Made by a program: the position numbers and the translations under genes. Shown here one piece after another: positions 46,911 through 56,761 of a stretch of DNA of 64,000 nucleotides. The stretch is from positions 13,206,001-13,270,000 of the forward strand of contig OZ020248.1 in assembly GCA_963971285.1 (NCBI GenBank). The letters run 5' to 3'. The stretch's first letter is position 1; the number at the start of each line of letters is the position of its first letter. This DNA is from Astropecten irregularis. Taxonomy: Eukaryota; Echinodermata; Asteroidea; Paxillosida; Astropectinidae. The notes under the pieces were generated by a model, which was not told where the DNA came from, made no database searches, and was given only the letters and a program-made list of their open reading frames with translations.

Positions 46911-47143
46911 AGGTCATAAAATGGAGGGTGAGCACCAAATTTGAATGTTAATTCGGTACTCGGCTTGGATTTGCATAGCAGTAACGCTGAAAAGCACTGC
47001 ATTCTGAGCAGTATTCTCTATTCATCCTCAAATGGAAAGGGTGACTTAACCTCATAGTGTATCTGGTCAACTTCAACCAGTGGTGGTACTTCCACCATGC
47101 TTAGTTTGAAATTGTAACTATCCACTGTCCTCTTTATTTCCAG

Positions 47144-47204
47144 GTTGCAGCAATTTAGCAGGATCCTTCCTGTCAGCCTATCCCATGACGGGCAGTTTTT
47201 CCAG
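47144..47204 (+). CDS. SLC26A11: SLC26A11-like copy 1, coding exon 9
   Basis: A 61-nt exon, acceptor atttccag, donor ccag|gtaaaa. It encodes CSNLAGSFLSAYPMTGSFSR, the conserved N-x-x-G-S-F-x-x-x-Y-P-x-T-G-S-F-S-R helix typical of SLC26A11. Confidence 0.94.
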
Positions 47205-47469
47205 GTAAAACTCCGCCACACAGGAAAAATTTACGATTCCCTGATTATGAACCAATTCCATTTGTTATTTGTAATTTATTCTGGCATATGATTGAACAGG
47301 AAGGAAATGTGTCGTTTATGTCTGTTTTTGCACTGTGTGATGGCAAGCAATGGTGTATCAGACTTAAAATTGCATACCGATGCTTTACCTAGTATGTGGA
47401 ATCTGGTTGGCTAATTTTAGCTGTCCAGTTGTGTTGGACTCTGGCAGATCCAAGAAGGGTTTTCACCAG

Positions 47470-47617
47470 GGGCCGATTTCATAAAGCTCTGCTACGCGTC
47501 GCAACTCGATTTTCGACGCGTACTAGCTGCGACGCGTCGCATCTATGCGATGAGTCCATAGATAAAGGATGCGTCTTAACTCTGCGACGCGTCGTAAGTT
47601 TTATGAAATCGGCCGCT
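47470..47617. mobile_element. GGGGCCGATTTCATAAA palindromic MITE
   Basis: Ends GGGGCCGATTTCATAAAGCT and the inverse (AGTTTTATGAAATCGGCCG); the interior repeats GCGACGCGTCGCA. Lies between coding exons 9 and 10 of SLC26A11-like copy 1. Confidence 0.6.
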
Positions 47618-47877
47618 GAAATACCAATGGTTTTGTGGTCTTTGTCAAAGAAGGAGTCAATCTTGTGACCCCCAGGTACCAGTGCTGTACCAAAAGAGCT
47701 ATAGCCATATGTTGGCAGTCTTTTAACTCTTGTCAACTCAAATCTTTCATGCTGTTTTCTGTATAGTTGTTAATAAGATACCATGAAACCACACACTCCA
47801 CCATATTCCAATGATCAATTCCACTGCAAGCAACAAGAGCAGGACTGGAAGCCTATGAATTCAACAAATCGGGAATC

Positions 47878-48285
47878 ATTTAAAGGGAGCATATAGGATT
47901 TGCAAAGATGTGCGTTTTGGCTGAATTTGGTATACTTAAACAGTAGTGAAGGTCTTAAACTTCCTTACAGACGTTGTTTCATGTACCTTACGCTTTGTTC
48001 ATCTGGATAGCAGAAATACGGCTGAAATAATCTTGCCCCCCTCCGAATCCTTCACGTTTACACCACGGTTTCGAAATGCTAAAAGCATTTGACACTAAAA
48101 GACTAAAAAGGCTAAAAGACACTAAATCTTGATTTCCTTGAAAAACCTAGCATCTGATGAACCAAGATTTCCCATGGGGACTGATTGCACTGTTTATCAA
48201 CTGTTGAGTCCATTTTCTGTCTCAAACTCAATACGGTACATTTTTTTGGAGGCCTTGCAAATCCTGTACGCTGCCTTTAAAGAGG
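47878..48285. mobile_element. TTAAAGGGAGC MITE (family D)
   Basis: The ends are TTTAAAGGGAGCATATAGGA and the inverse (TCCTGTACGCTGCCTTTAAA), flanked by TTAA words. Related fragments are at 15648-16027 and 43528-43700. Lies in the intron before coding exon 10 of copy 1. Confidence 0.65.
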
Positions 48286-48547
48286 ATCCAGCTTGTCTAT
48301 CAATGTAGAGTCATCAAATAAGCCACAAGAGAATTGAATAGATTAATTCAAGTCATAGATTAGAAATAGAGCAAATAAGACTAAGGGAAGCGAGACTTGA
48401 AGCTGCAACCATATGGTTACCATACAGTACCTTCAGTCTGCCAACAGAGATATCTAGCTCAGTCTTAGGTATCCGGAATTGCACATCATCCTGTCTGTTT
48501 CGTTTTGGAGGCCACAAATCACCACATTCTCGTTTTTGTGCTTTCAG

Positions 48548-48744
48548 GACGGCCATCAATTCACAGAGTGGGGTGAAGACCCCCGCGGCGGGAATTGTGA
48601 CGGGCGGAGTGGTCATGCTGGCCCTGGGCCTGCTGACTCCGGCCTTCTACTACATACCCAAGGCCTCCCTGGCATCCGTCATCATCGTGGCCGTGCTCAA
48701 GATGGTCAACTACAAGATCGTCATCGCTCTCTGGAAACTGAGGA
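48548..48744 (+). CDS. SLC26A11: SLC26A11-like copy 1, coding exon 10
   Basis: A 197-nt exon, acceptor gctttcag, donor gga|gtaagt. It encodes TAINSQSGVKTPAAGIVTGG, then AFYYIPKASLASVIIVAVLK. Very GC-rich against its intron background. A frame shown at 48573 begins inside the exon and is not a real start. Confidence 0.94.
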
Positions 48745-48859
48745 GTAAGTTCTTTGATCCGTCTCAGATTCAACCTTGAAGTTCCCCAAATTGTCAATTA
48801 TCTTTTTTTTCTGAGATGTTAAATATTATATCTTGGGTTTTTTTGTGTGTGTGTTTTAG

Positions 48860-49053
48860 AAGTGGAACTTCTAGCCTTCATAGCCACATGTGTATCGTCG
48901 ATGTTTTTGGGCGTGGCATACGGCACAGCGGTGGGGATTCTTGTGGACCTGGTGATAATGATGTACTTCGTTGTCCGGCCCCGTATTAGGGTCATTGAGC
49001 CTCTGTCGGCGGAGCAGATGCAACAGCCACTAAACACTCGGTCCATCCTTCAG
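48860..49053 (+). CDS. SLC26A11: SLC26A11-like copy 1, coding exon 11
   Basis: A 194-nt exon after a GT-rich tract, acceptor gttttag, donor cag|gtaagtc. It encodes ELLAFIATCVSSMFLGVAYG, then VGILVDLVIMMYFVVRPRI, the last transmembrane pair, and the linker to the STAS domain. The copy 2 equivalent is shorter (176 nt). Confidence 0.92.
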
Positions 49054-49795
49054 GTAAGTCATGCTTGCAAGATGCAACTCATTTGGGGCATTCTTCTGGG
49101 TTGTGGCAAGATGTGTGTTTTTGTTGTCTCCATATACATATAATATACAGTTGGTGTTTGTCTTTGTAATACCAATATTTGGTTTAATTTGTAAATAGAG
49201 CTCCGCACTTGCACTAAAAATAGCAGTCTAAATGCTGTGACGTCACACCGGATCTCAGACAAACATTGCAACCATGCAAATGTGTGGTTGTGTGCGCGTA
49301 CATGCATGATGTACACTACGTGTGTGAGTCAATGTTTGTCTGACATTCGGGGATTTTGTACAATGTACATGCGTGCGCTGGCCAGATCACTTGAATGACG
49401 TCAATAGTGCGGAGCACTATTGGTGGAGCAATTGCTAGTTTTGTTCCTATTTGGACAGAAATTCTCAATGTCATGGAATATTATACCACACGGGGAGACA
49501 CAATTGTGCCCCAACTATGAAAGAAAGCCCCACATAAACCAGATTAACAGATTGTTAGTGATTCTTAGTGTGAAAGCTTCGTCTGAGAACAGAAGTGGTT
49601 TTGGAGAAATGGGAGGTGTTTTAATTCATTGTTTTTGGGCTGTACACTTTGGTTGTCTTACCCCTGGTTCTTTCTAGAATTGCCCACTCAAAACAATTAC
49701 CGGTAATCACAACAAGAATCTTGATATCATTAATACCTGTATTATGTCTCTGCCACAAAATGCATTTAATCTGAAATTTTCTATCTTACTTTCAG

Positions 49796-49963
49796 TTTCG
49801 GTCCACATCGGCCGTCATCATTCAGGTGGAAAGTGGGTTGTTCTACCCATCGACGGACTACATTGTAGACACCCTGACTGATCACCTGCATAAGAAGGTG
49901 TACCCTAGGCCAGTCATATTAGATTTCAGCAATGTATCCGAGCTGGACTACACCATGATAGAG
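49796..49963 (+). CDS. SLC26A11: SLC26A11-like copy 1, coding exon 12 (STAS domain)
   Basis: A 168-nt exon, acceptor actttcag, donor gag|gtaggg, phase 0 at both ends. It encodes VIIQVESGLFYPSTDYIVDT, then RPVILDFSNVSELDYTMIE. This is the STAS beta-strand/helix start with the conserved V-I-L-D-F-S-x-V-x-x-x-D motif. Confidence 0.93.
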
Positions 49964-50020
49964 GTAGGGTTATTACTCATCTTTCTTGGGGAAATACTGA
50001 TCCTGAAATAGTACCATCAA

Positions 50021-50420
50021 GGGTAACAGGTCAACGGGCCTCCGAGCCGACTCGCCTCTTACCGACTCGCCCCTTACCATCTCGCCCCCTCCCCAACTTG
50101 CCTCCTGACCGACTCGCCCCTTACCAACTCGCCTCCTAGCCGACTGGCCCCCTTGCCAGCTCGCCCCCTGACCCCAACTTTTGTGTTTTTCTGATTGTGA
50201 CAATGTTTTTTAGTGTTTGTGTCTCTTTGAGATATAATAACTATTTTTTTTTATTCTATGATGTTTTTTCTTTACCGGTACTTATTTTGTATATTGTTTT
50301 GTTTTAAAATGTCTTGCTTTAACTTTAAGTGTTATTGTTTACATTTTTTGTTTTCTTTATGACAACATCTTTGTTCTGCGGTTTGTTTTAAGTGTTGTTG
50401 TTGCGACAAATAAATTCTTG
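50021..50420 (+). mobile_element. Half of a second foldback family (left arm plus interior)
   Basis: It starts GGGTAACAGGTCAACGGG, resembling the terminus of the element at 38542, followed by tandem GACTCGCCCCTTACC units to about 50175. An AT-rich interior shared with 38183-38243 follows. It sits in the intron just before STAS exon 13 and ends about 25 bp from its acceptor. Confidence 0.55.
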
Positions 50421-50445
50421 TTCATTGCCCACTTTTGTCCATCAG

Positions 50446-50511
50446 GGTTTAAATGATGCCATCAATGACTTCAAGAAGGTGGACTCAGAGCTTTTATTTG
50501 CAGGAACAAGA
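50446..50511 (+). CDS. SLC26A11: SLC26A11-like copy 1, coding exon 13 (STAS domain)
   Basis: A 66-nt exon, acceptor tccatcag, donor aga|gtgagt. It encodes GLNDAINDFKKVDSELLFAG plus TR, a STAS helix and strand. A foldback-related repeat ends a few tens of bases upstream of its acceptor. Confidence 0.9.
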
Positions 50512-50843
50512 GTGAGTTAAAGGTCACATCTTTAGGGCTAAATTTTAAAACATTTCTCATTCAGCCTATGATAAAGATCCTACTAGGATCAAAATGTCAG
50601 GCCTCCTAACTCCAAGCATTTGATATATCTCTCGTCATGATTGTGGCTGATGAGCAGTTTGCAAGCAGTTTTACTAGTTGTATTGTTTTTTACCGGTACT
50701 TGTTTTCAGAATTTCTCAAAATAAATGAGCCCAGATTGAATAATAAAATAGGGTTTTCCCATTCAAACGTGTTGGAATATGTTTTTACTCGGTATTTGCC
50801 ATAAGTCTTAAGAAATGGTCATTTATTATTTTCTTTCTTGTAG

Positions 50844-50940
50844 CCAAAGGTCATGGCGTTACTACAGAAGGCTGACTTGAAAGGCATGGGTATTTATAGT
50901 ACAGTGCAGGATGCTGTGAGAAGTCTAGAAGAAAAACAGA
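50844..50940 (+). CDS. SLC26A11: SLC26A11-like copy 1, coding exon 14 (STAS domain)
   Basis: A 97-nt exon, acceptor ttcttgtag, donor caga|gtaagt. It encodes PKVMALLQKADLKGMGIYST, then VQDAVRSLEEKQ. The L-x-x-A-D-L-K-G motif is characteristic of SLC26A11 STAS domains. Confidence 0.92.
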
Positions 50941-51312
50941 GTAAGTTGAAGATCTTGACTTTTGAATCCTAACCATTGTACATCTTCCCAAATCCAAGTG
51001 CTGCAGGATTTTGTAGGGCAATGAGCTGTACATCCTAGGTACTGTCACTTTATATGAGGCATGCTGACTCAAGTTTGACTTCGTCTTATGTACTATGTTC
51101 AGTTAATACTTGAGGGTTTTCAGAACAACCCTTTTGTCTTTTCTAAAATAAGAGTTTATTCGCAGCGGTTTACGATAAACCTTGCTATGTCCTATTTGAA
51201 GTGCACTTAAACTGCACATACCGGAATTTGTATTCTTGTGGAGACATGGCTTTGTTCTCATGTACTAATGAACACTCTCTGAAGAGCAGAATTGAAATCG
51301 CTCTCGTTTGAA

Positions 51313-51469
51313 CCAGGGGCCAATTTCACTAACGTTTTGCGATCAACGCTAAACCCCAAAGTCATCGCTAAACGGAAAATCGATTGCTACTTTGCGTAGC
51401 AAATTTCCGTTTCGTGATGGCTTTGGGCTTTAGCGATGATCGCAAAACATTAGTGAAATCGGCCCCTGA
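51313..51469. mobile_element. CCAGGGGCCAATTTCACTAA palindromic MITE
   Basis: Inverted ends CCAGGGGCCAATTTCACTAA and TTAGTGAAATCGGCCCCTG, arms about 60 bp including TTTGCGATCA. Lies in the last intron of SLC26A11-like copy 1. Confidence 0.65.
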
Positions 51470-51539
51470 ATCACTTTCCTACAACAGAAACACTTTCATT
51501 ACAAATTTCCGTTTGTCCTTTTATTTCTTTCCTTCCTAG

Positions 51540-51544
51540 GTTGA
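51540..51544 (+). CDS. SLC26A11: SLC26A11-like copy 1, final coding exon (stop)
   Basis: Acceptor ctttccttcctag is followed by GTTGA: with the A carried over, this gives Ser then TGA. The remainder is 3' UTR. The tiny coding part is deduced from frame, and the pyrimidine tract before it is long and convincing. Confidence 0.7.
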
Positions 51545-51631
51545 GGATGGATGTCACACTGCAGACTAGGTACTTCATATTTGTCTTCCCACGATACCAC
51601 TCAATAATTTCTTTGCTACATCTCCTCCACG

Positions 51632-51637
51632 AATAAA
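51632..51637 (+). terminator. Candidate poly(A) signal for SLC26A11-like copy 1
   Basis: AATAAA lies about 88 nt after the stop codon, a plausible distance. A second AATAAA in a near-copy of the same sequence occurs about 470 bp further on, past the 77-bp-arm palindrome. Inferred only. Confidence 0.35.
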
Positions 51638-51703
51638 TCAATTATAACTGATGAATTACGGCGCCCTGCCAATAAGGGATTCGATTCACTCTGCTGACCC
51701 CAG

Positions 51704-51776
51704 CTAGCTTGGTGGCCTAGCAGGTATTGCATAGTATTAAGCTGGAGGTCGTGGGTTCGAATCCCACCTGAGCTAG
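51704..51776 (+). repeat. tRNA-like pol III element (decayed tRNA or SINE head)
   Basis: The 73-nt segment has matching ends CTAGCTT and GAGCTAG, a box A (TGGCCTAGCAGG), a perfect box B (GGTTCGAATCC) and a 5-bp T-stem GTGGG/CCCAC. Two extra bases between T-stem and end helix and no clean anticodon stem argue against a working tRNA. Confidence 0.4.
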
Positions 51777-51874
51777 TGCATGATTTTTTCATCTGTGCTC
51801 AAAAGGCACTTAGTGAGGTGCTTATCTACATCGTTGAAGTGCAATCATTTCTTTGTATTATTACATCTCCATAT

Positions 51875-52042
51875 TATACATACTCCAAAAAGACTAAGGG
51901 AAGCCATTTTTGATTCTATATTTCGTTCTTAATTCAGAACATCTTCAGGAACATCTTCATCTTCATTCCTGAAGATGTTCTGAATAAAGAACGAAATATA
52001 GAATCAAAAATGGCTTCCCTTAGTCTTTTTGGAGTGTGTATA
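51875..52042. repeat. Palindrome with 77-bp arms
   Basis: Arms 51875-51951 and 51966-52042 differ at two bases only (start TATACATACTCCAAAAAGAC); the loop is CATCTTCATCTTCA. Flanked by two near-copies of an ACATCTCCTCC...AATAAATCAATT segment. Confidence 0.8.
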
Positions 52043-52264
52043 ATATTGAGTTATCTGAATATTATCAGTGGATCACCATCTGGTTATTACATCTCCTCCG
52101 TGAATAAATCAATTGTAGCTGATACCACTCAACTTTATACAAAGATTATAGGGTTTGTGTCTCACTGTCATTGGGAGATCAAAATTTCAGATCTCTTTGC
52201 TTGCTGGAATGCTATATTGGGAGTTTCTGAAGAGAATTTGTCTGATGTAATATAATTGGAGTTT

Positions 52265-52530
52265 ACCTGTTCAAACATTGAGTAGACCTCTGGTTTTATG
52301 CGAGGACCGCTGTATCTCCTTAGAGATTCCCTACACGGTGCTACCACAAAGCCATATATCAGCTCAAACATTGAGTAGACCTGTGGTTCTATGTAAGAAC
52401 CACTGTTTCTCCTTAGAGATTCCTTACACGATGCTACCATAATGCTTTATACCAGCCCACACATTGAGCAGACGTCTGGTTCTATGTGAGAACCGCTGTA
52501 TCTCCTTAGATATTCCCAACATGGTGCCCT
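52265..52530 (+). repeat. Threefold tandem repeat of about 90 bp
   Basis: Units with ATTGAGTAGACCTCTGGTT and CTCCTTAGAGATTCC followed by ATGGTGCYA or similar. Each unit holds a hairpin-like GGACCGCTG/GAACCACTG. Confidence 0.6.
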
Positions 52531-54007
52531 ACCTCATTGGGGGCACATGTCCTACTGTAATCTTTCTGTACTTAATAATTCCCTCATATGTCCACCAATG
52601 TCAGTACCTGTACTTTTGCATGGTATTATATCATTTTAATGGTGTACATTTTGTTGAAATGCCATGATGCGGTCACAGACTGTATTCAAAAGCTTGTATT
52701 AGTACCAATCTTCCTCAGAATAGCATTAGATCTTTAATTTAAAAAAATTTATACAATTTAAAGACAATAAGGTCCTTCGACCGCGAATCATGGTCGTGTC
52801 TTGCCTTAAGAAATCTTTTTCTCGGTCAAATGTGAAATGTAATATTTCGAGTGCGCAATTCATTATTTTTGTCTGCAAATTTTATTTCAAACCCAAACAC
52901 AGCTGTGTGCCTTTGACTTTAAGAAGAACATTTGAAATTGCTTATAGACTGATCCAATGGCACGACAGACAGTCCGCCATTACTGCGGTGTCCATGTCCG
53001 TCTTTTGTGCCCACTGAATGGCAACAAAAGAATTTATGCTGCGCTGCACTCTTATTAAAAGTGAAAGGGTGTATGTCCACTGATACACCGCAGGGCCAAT
53101 TACATGAATCATAAGTCTGATTAGTGTATTACAAACAAAAGGTGGGCGGGGACACCGCAGTAATGGCGGATGGCATTTTGTGCCGCCGGATCGGTGTATA
53201 CTTAGGAGGGCCTACCTTTTCAATCCTGCCAAGATCTTTGCTCATGTCCAAGGCTGTGTGACAGAAGATTGCGGTCTTTGAGAAAGATCCTGGTATGATC
53301 AAAACATTATGCCCATCGGTAAATAAAACAAAAGTATAGTATTATAAATGATGCAATTTATAACTTTTTTGGTTCGGATTATGTTTACGTCATTGATAAT
53401 CAGGTTTGATTAACTTGGTGATAAAAAGTATTTTGCGACACTTATGAATAATATTATTTTTTACAGTTTACTTTTTTTGCTATTACACCTTTCAACTTTA
53501 ATACTACTCAATTACATGTGATGTGTGGGGTAGGAAGTTGAAAGTGTACATGTATCTTTTGTTATTTTTATACAAGTACTAAAATTCAACAATACAAAAA
53601 ATGTCTATATATATTTTGTAATCAATCTTAAAACAAATTATGCTTGAAAAAAATTGCTATTAATTGCTGTAATATCATTGTTTGTGTCTTTAATTATTAA
53701 ACAGAGAAAACTTTAACCAAAATCACAATTCTGCTTTTCATTATTTAACATTTCTTTTGTTGTTGTCTATATCACATTATACATTATAACTCTCATCTTC
53801 GGGTTACTTTCCTGAGGACGAACAGAGCACACTGTTCAGAACGTTGAGAATATACCACCGGTTCTTTTTAGAACCACACACTCTCACGGAAGAGATTATT
53901 ACATGGTGTCACCGCAAACATTATAAACATTTACCAGTACGGCTTAAAAAATACTCGGTATGATAGTCATTTGGCACATTAAACATTTTTGTAACATATT
54001 TATAGCT

Positions 54008-54150
54008 TGAAAGGTGAACAGAGAAAAATTGACTGGAGCAGGATTCGAACCGGCGACCTCCGGAGCGGTTCGAGTCCTGCTCCAGTCAATTTTTCTTTGT
54101 TCACCTTTCAATGACTTAAGAATTCAGTCAGTTTCCCTTGTGGTTATTTG
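54008..54150. repeat. Head-to-head SINE palindrome
   Basis: Two SINE 3' parts face each other: TGAAAGGTGAACAGAGAAAA... and its inverse ...TTTTTCTTTGTTCACCTTTCA, arms about 45 bp around GCGACCTCCGGAG. Box B sequences lie at the centre. Confidence 0.65.
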
Positions 54151-54440
54151 ATGATTATATCTTTAGCTTCTTAACATTTCTAATTTGGTGGTTCAATCTT
54201 TCATAATTATTGACAATGATTGATATCACATCAGGTTTTCTCATTGAAAATTTGACATCAACATACTCAATTTTAATAGCAGTGAAGTGAATGCTAGGCA
54301 TGGTTCTGCATCTACAACTGTACTTCTGTTTATACTGTGCCTGTGTTTCTGCTTCAGCTTCATCTGTTTCTTTTCTTGTTTCCTCTAATGCTTCAGTTCG
54401 GTTCCATTTCGCTATTTCATATTTCATGGCAGAGCAATTA

Positions 54441-54560
54441 GGGCCTATTTGTTCCAGGTACGCGATCAGTGATCAGCAGATCTACGTCCCGTGCAGGATA
54501 TGCTAAAATGGGATCTGGAGCAGCAGGATCACTGATCTTGTGCCTGGGACAAACAGACCC
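54441..54560. mobile_element. Short inverted-repeat element GGGCCTATTTGTTCCAGG
   Basis: Left GGGCCTATTTGTTCCAGGTA, right inverse of GGGTCTGTTTGTCCCAGGCA, both followed by GATCAGTGATC. About 34-bp arms. Lies in the 3' flank of SLC26A11-like copy 2. Confidence 0.5.
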
Positions 54561-54592
54561 TTATGCCAACACTAAATCTTGGACAACAAAGA

Positions 54593-54598
54593 TTTATT
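54593..54598 (-). terminator. Candidate poly(A) signal for SLC26A11-like copy 2
   Basis: AATAAA on the minus strand lies about 105 nt after the proposed stop at 54703. Distance and position are plausible. Inferred only. Confidence 0.35.
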
Positions 54599-54702
54599 CC
54601 ACACCAAACTACTATAATTTTACACACTGCTGCGAGTGCTATTTACACATAATAGGTATATGCCCTGAGATATATTTCAATTTATGGGATGATACATCTG
54701 AG

Positions 54703-54873
54703 CTATGCAAAGCTCTGATGATGAACTTGGGGAATGACTATACCTGAGTTGCATGATGACAAGCTGGCGGTATCCGAGTCGGTCTCTAGGAGACCGCATC
54801 TTGCCTCCTGGATGGTGCCATACATAGCCAGTCCAGGAATTGCAGCGGTACTGAGCTGGTCTTTAATACAGTC
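54703..54873 (-). CDS. SLC26A11: SLC26A11-like copy 2, probable last coding exon
   Basis: The acceptor is cataatag. It encodes DCIKDQLSTAAIPGLAMYGT and a tail with LLETDSDTASLSSCNSG, reading to TAG at 54705-54703. The tail is some 20 residues longer than in copy 1. An alternative is a donor inside the exon (tcag|gtatag near 54744), with a further small exon as in copy 1; transcripts would decide. The DLKG motif of copy 1 is replaced here by a variant (AIPGL). Confidence 0.75.
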   Translation of the reverse strand, partial: DCIKDQLSTAAIPGLAMYGTIQEARCGLLETDSDTASLSSCNSGIVIPQVHHQSFA

Positions 54874-55250
54874 CTATTATGGGAAGAAAATATTAGTTTC
54901 TCACTGATAGAAATAACAATACAAGGAATAAACTGCTCATCAACCAAAATAATGACCTGAAATTCATAAAATGCTTGGAGTCAGTGGCGTAAACAGGTCT
55001 AATTGAGACCTGAGGGGGAGGGTGATCCTTTAGCTGAGTTGTAAGTTCATATACATTTGTGTACAAATACTTAAGCACAATTTTTATCAAAGCCTTGGAT
55101 AAAGATCCTTCTAAGATTGAAATGTGTCAGGCCCTCCTAATATCAAGCAATAAAAAGTAAGTACTGCTCAATACCGATACAGCTTGTTTTCAATTTGTTG
55201 AATTAGGGGAGTGATAATGAACAGTGGACTTAATCTTGTACGATACTCAC

Positions 55251-55316
55251 TTTAATGCATGCTAAAACTAGCTTGGTGTTATTTTTGTTGAACTCATAAA
55301 GAACATCAGCTAATGC
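55251..55316 (-). CDS. SLC26A11: SLC26A11-like copy 2, STAS exon equivalent to copy 1 exon 13
   Basis: A 66-nt exon, acceptor atttccag, donor aaa|gtgagt. It encodes ALADVLYEFNKNNTKLVLAC plus IK, a STAS helix and strand. Size and phases are identical to copy 1. Confidence 0.88.
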
Positions 55317-55913
55317 CTGGAAATTAATAGGAAACAGTAAGTTGTAATGTCAATGGTGTTCAGTCTCTTGTCAAAGATTGCTAATGTTGTCTTCCCCCTC
55401 TTTTTTTCTTCTCTTTATATTTTTTTTTACCTCTTGCTATCTTTTTTCACTTCTTTTCCTTTTCTGGCTGGAAGAAAGGGGGGAAGTGCACCCCCACGCC
55501 CCCTGGATCCGCCCCTGAGGGTAGCGATAAGTATGAAGCCTGTGTGTGGTTGCAATATTTATACAAATATCGACTGCTTGAACGAGTACTATAAATCTAT
55601 GACACCCGAGGTGATCCCCTGATTGTTCTATTTTCCCTCAGTTGCGCTTCGGGGTTGCAACCCCCCCCCCCCCCCCCCCCCCCAAACCCCTCTAGATCCA
55701 CCACTAGCCATACAGAGTAATTCCATCATGCATGCAGTATGTGGCACATGATGAAGCAGAGGGAAAGGGGCGGGCAGAGACCCCACCAACCAATGTATTC
55801 CAAAGAAAAAGCTATTAAAGAGATGTACTAATTTTATCACAAGTGATATATCCCATACAGGCTTAGTTTTCTAGCAATACGTATAATCCCCAGTACACAA
55901 GTTGGAATCTTAC

Positions 55914-56078
55914 CTCAATGGCAGTCGTGTCCATCTCTCTGACACTGGACAAGTCTAATATAACTGGTCTGGTGAAGTCCCCTGTCAGGCAGTTTTCTGA
56001 TACACTATCTACTATGTACTGAGAGGATGGGTAGCGCATATTACCCTCTACACGTACAACCATGGCTGGGTTCTCAGT
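55914..56078 (-). CDS. SLC26A11: SLC26A11-like copy 2, STAS exon equivalent to copy 1 exon 12
   Basis: A 165-nt exon, acceptor gtgtttag, donor gag|gtaaga. It encodes MVVRVEGNMRYPSSQYIVDS, then TRPVILDLSSVREMDTTAIE. Strong match to the STAS start of copy 1, one codon shorter. Confidence 0.92.
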
Positions 56079-56557
56079 CTAAACACCAAGAGACATCAAG
56101 GAAATAGAACAGTACACAGATATTCAGGATGGAAGATCGTTCATATTTATTTGGCTAATACTTAATTGTATCATCTCTTTCTTTTCCATATACATCACTG
56201 TGTTGCTGATCAATTCCATCCCTTAGACAGAGAATTTTAATACAACTTTGTAAAATTGGTCAGCAATTTTACTCCAAAATAACAACAGCATTGAAATTGT
56301 ATCAATGTAGTGTTTCATTATTTTGTCAACGGCCCGGACAAAGGTCTACCGCTATGAAGAGAAATACTGGTTGTTGCTGAAGGCTATGCAACTGCCTCAC
56401 TCAAATGGTTACCATTTAACAAATTAGGTGGCCTTTAATACAGTCCTTTACAAAAAATAGGCAAAGAACAGCAGAACTACATTTGTTAACAATGGTCTTG
56501 TCAGGACCACTAATTCCCATACTGAACATTGAATTCTAGTAGCTGGCAATTAATTAC

Positions 56558-56733
56558 CTTCAGTGAGCTTTCAATGTCCTCTAGCAGAGATGGTTTGATG
56601 AACTCAATATTTGGTCTGGCTGCCGGATATATCAGGATGCAGAGATCCACCAGGACACCGATGACTGTGCCATACTGGATGCCTAGCACTAAGCATCCGA
56701 TGAAGGTGAAGGTGTAAGGAATTAAATCCAGTT
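56558..56733 (-). CDS. SLC26A11: SLC26A11-like copy 2, exon equivalent to copy 1 exon 11
   Basis: A 176-nt exon, acceptor ttgtccacag, donor aag|gtaatt. It encodes PYTFTFIGCLVLGIQYGTVI, then GVLVDLCILIYPAARPNIEF and SLLEDIESSLK. Six codons shorter than in copy 1, the difference falling in the linker before STAS. Confidence 0.9.
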
Positions 56734-56761
56734 CTGTGGACAATCAAAATAACTCTGATGT

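Larger units (their letters stand above)
40217..51544 (+). other. SLC26A11: Gene span: SLC26A11-like sulfate/anion transporter (copy 1, complete)
   Basis: Gene-level entry. Fifteen coding exons join in frame to 1803 nt (600 aa); human SLC26A11 is 606 aa. SLC26A11 is a sodium-independent sulfate and anion transporter of plasma or lysosomal membranes. Visible features in order: the SLC26 signature VLPQGLAYANIAKLPVQYGL near residue 51, about 12-14 hydrophobic segments, TPAAGIVTGG near residue 370, YYIPKASLASVIIVAVLK, and a C-terminal STAS domain (about 490-600) ending in the DLKGM-IYST motif. The protein ends without a long tail. All boundaries obey GT-AG. It converges with a paralogue on the other strand at 54703. 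Confidence 0.92.
51545..54702. other. Spacer between the convergent SLC26A11-like genes
   Basis: No gene is seen here. The spacer holds the 3' UTRs, a tRNA-like pol III element (51704-51776), a 2 x 77 bp palindrome (51875-52042), a threefold tandem repeat of about 90 bp (52265-52530), short dispersed repeats, a head-to-head SINE palindrome (54008-54150) and a small inverted-repeat element at 54441-54560. Confidence 0.5.

Noticed and set aside
55660-55683. Long poly-C run as a biological signal
   Set aside because: Similar runs occur at 23681, 38915 and 62058; ordinary homopolymer tracts prone to sequencing error.
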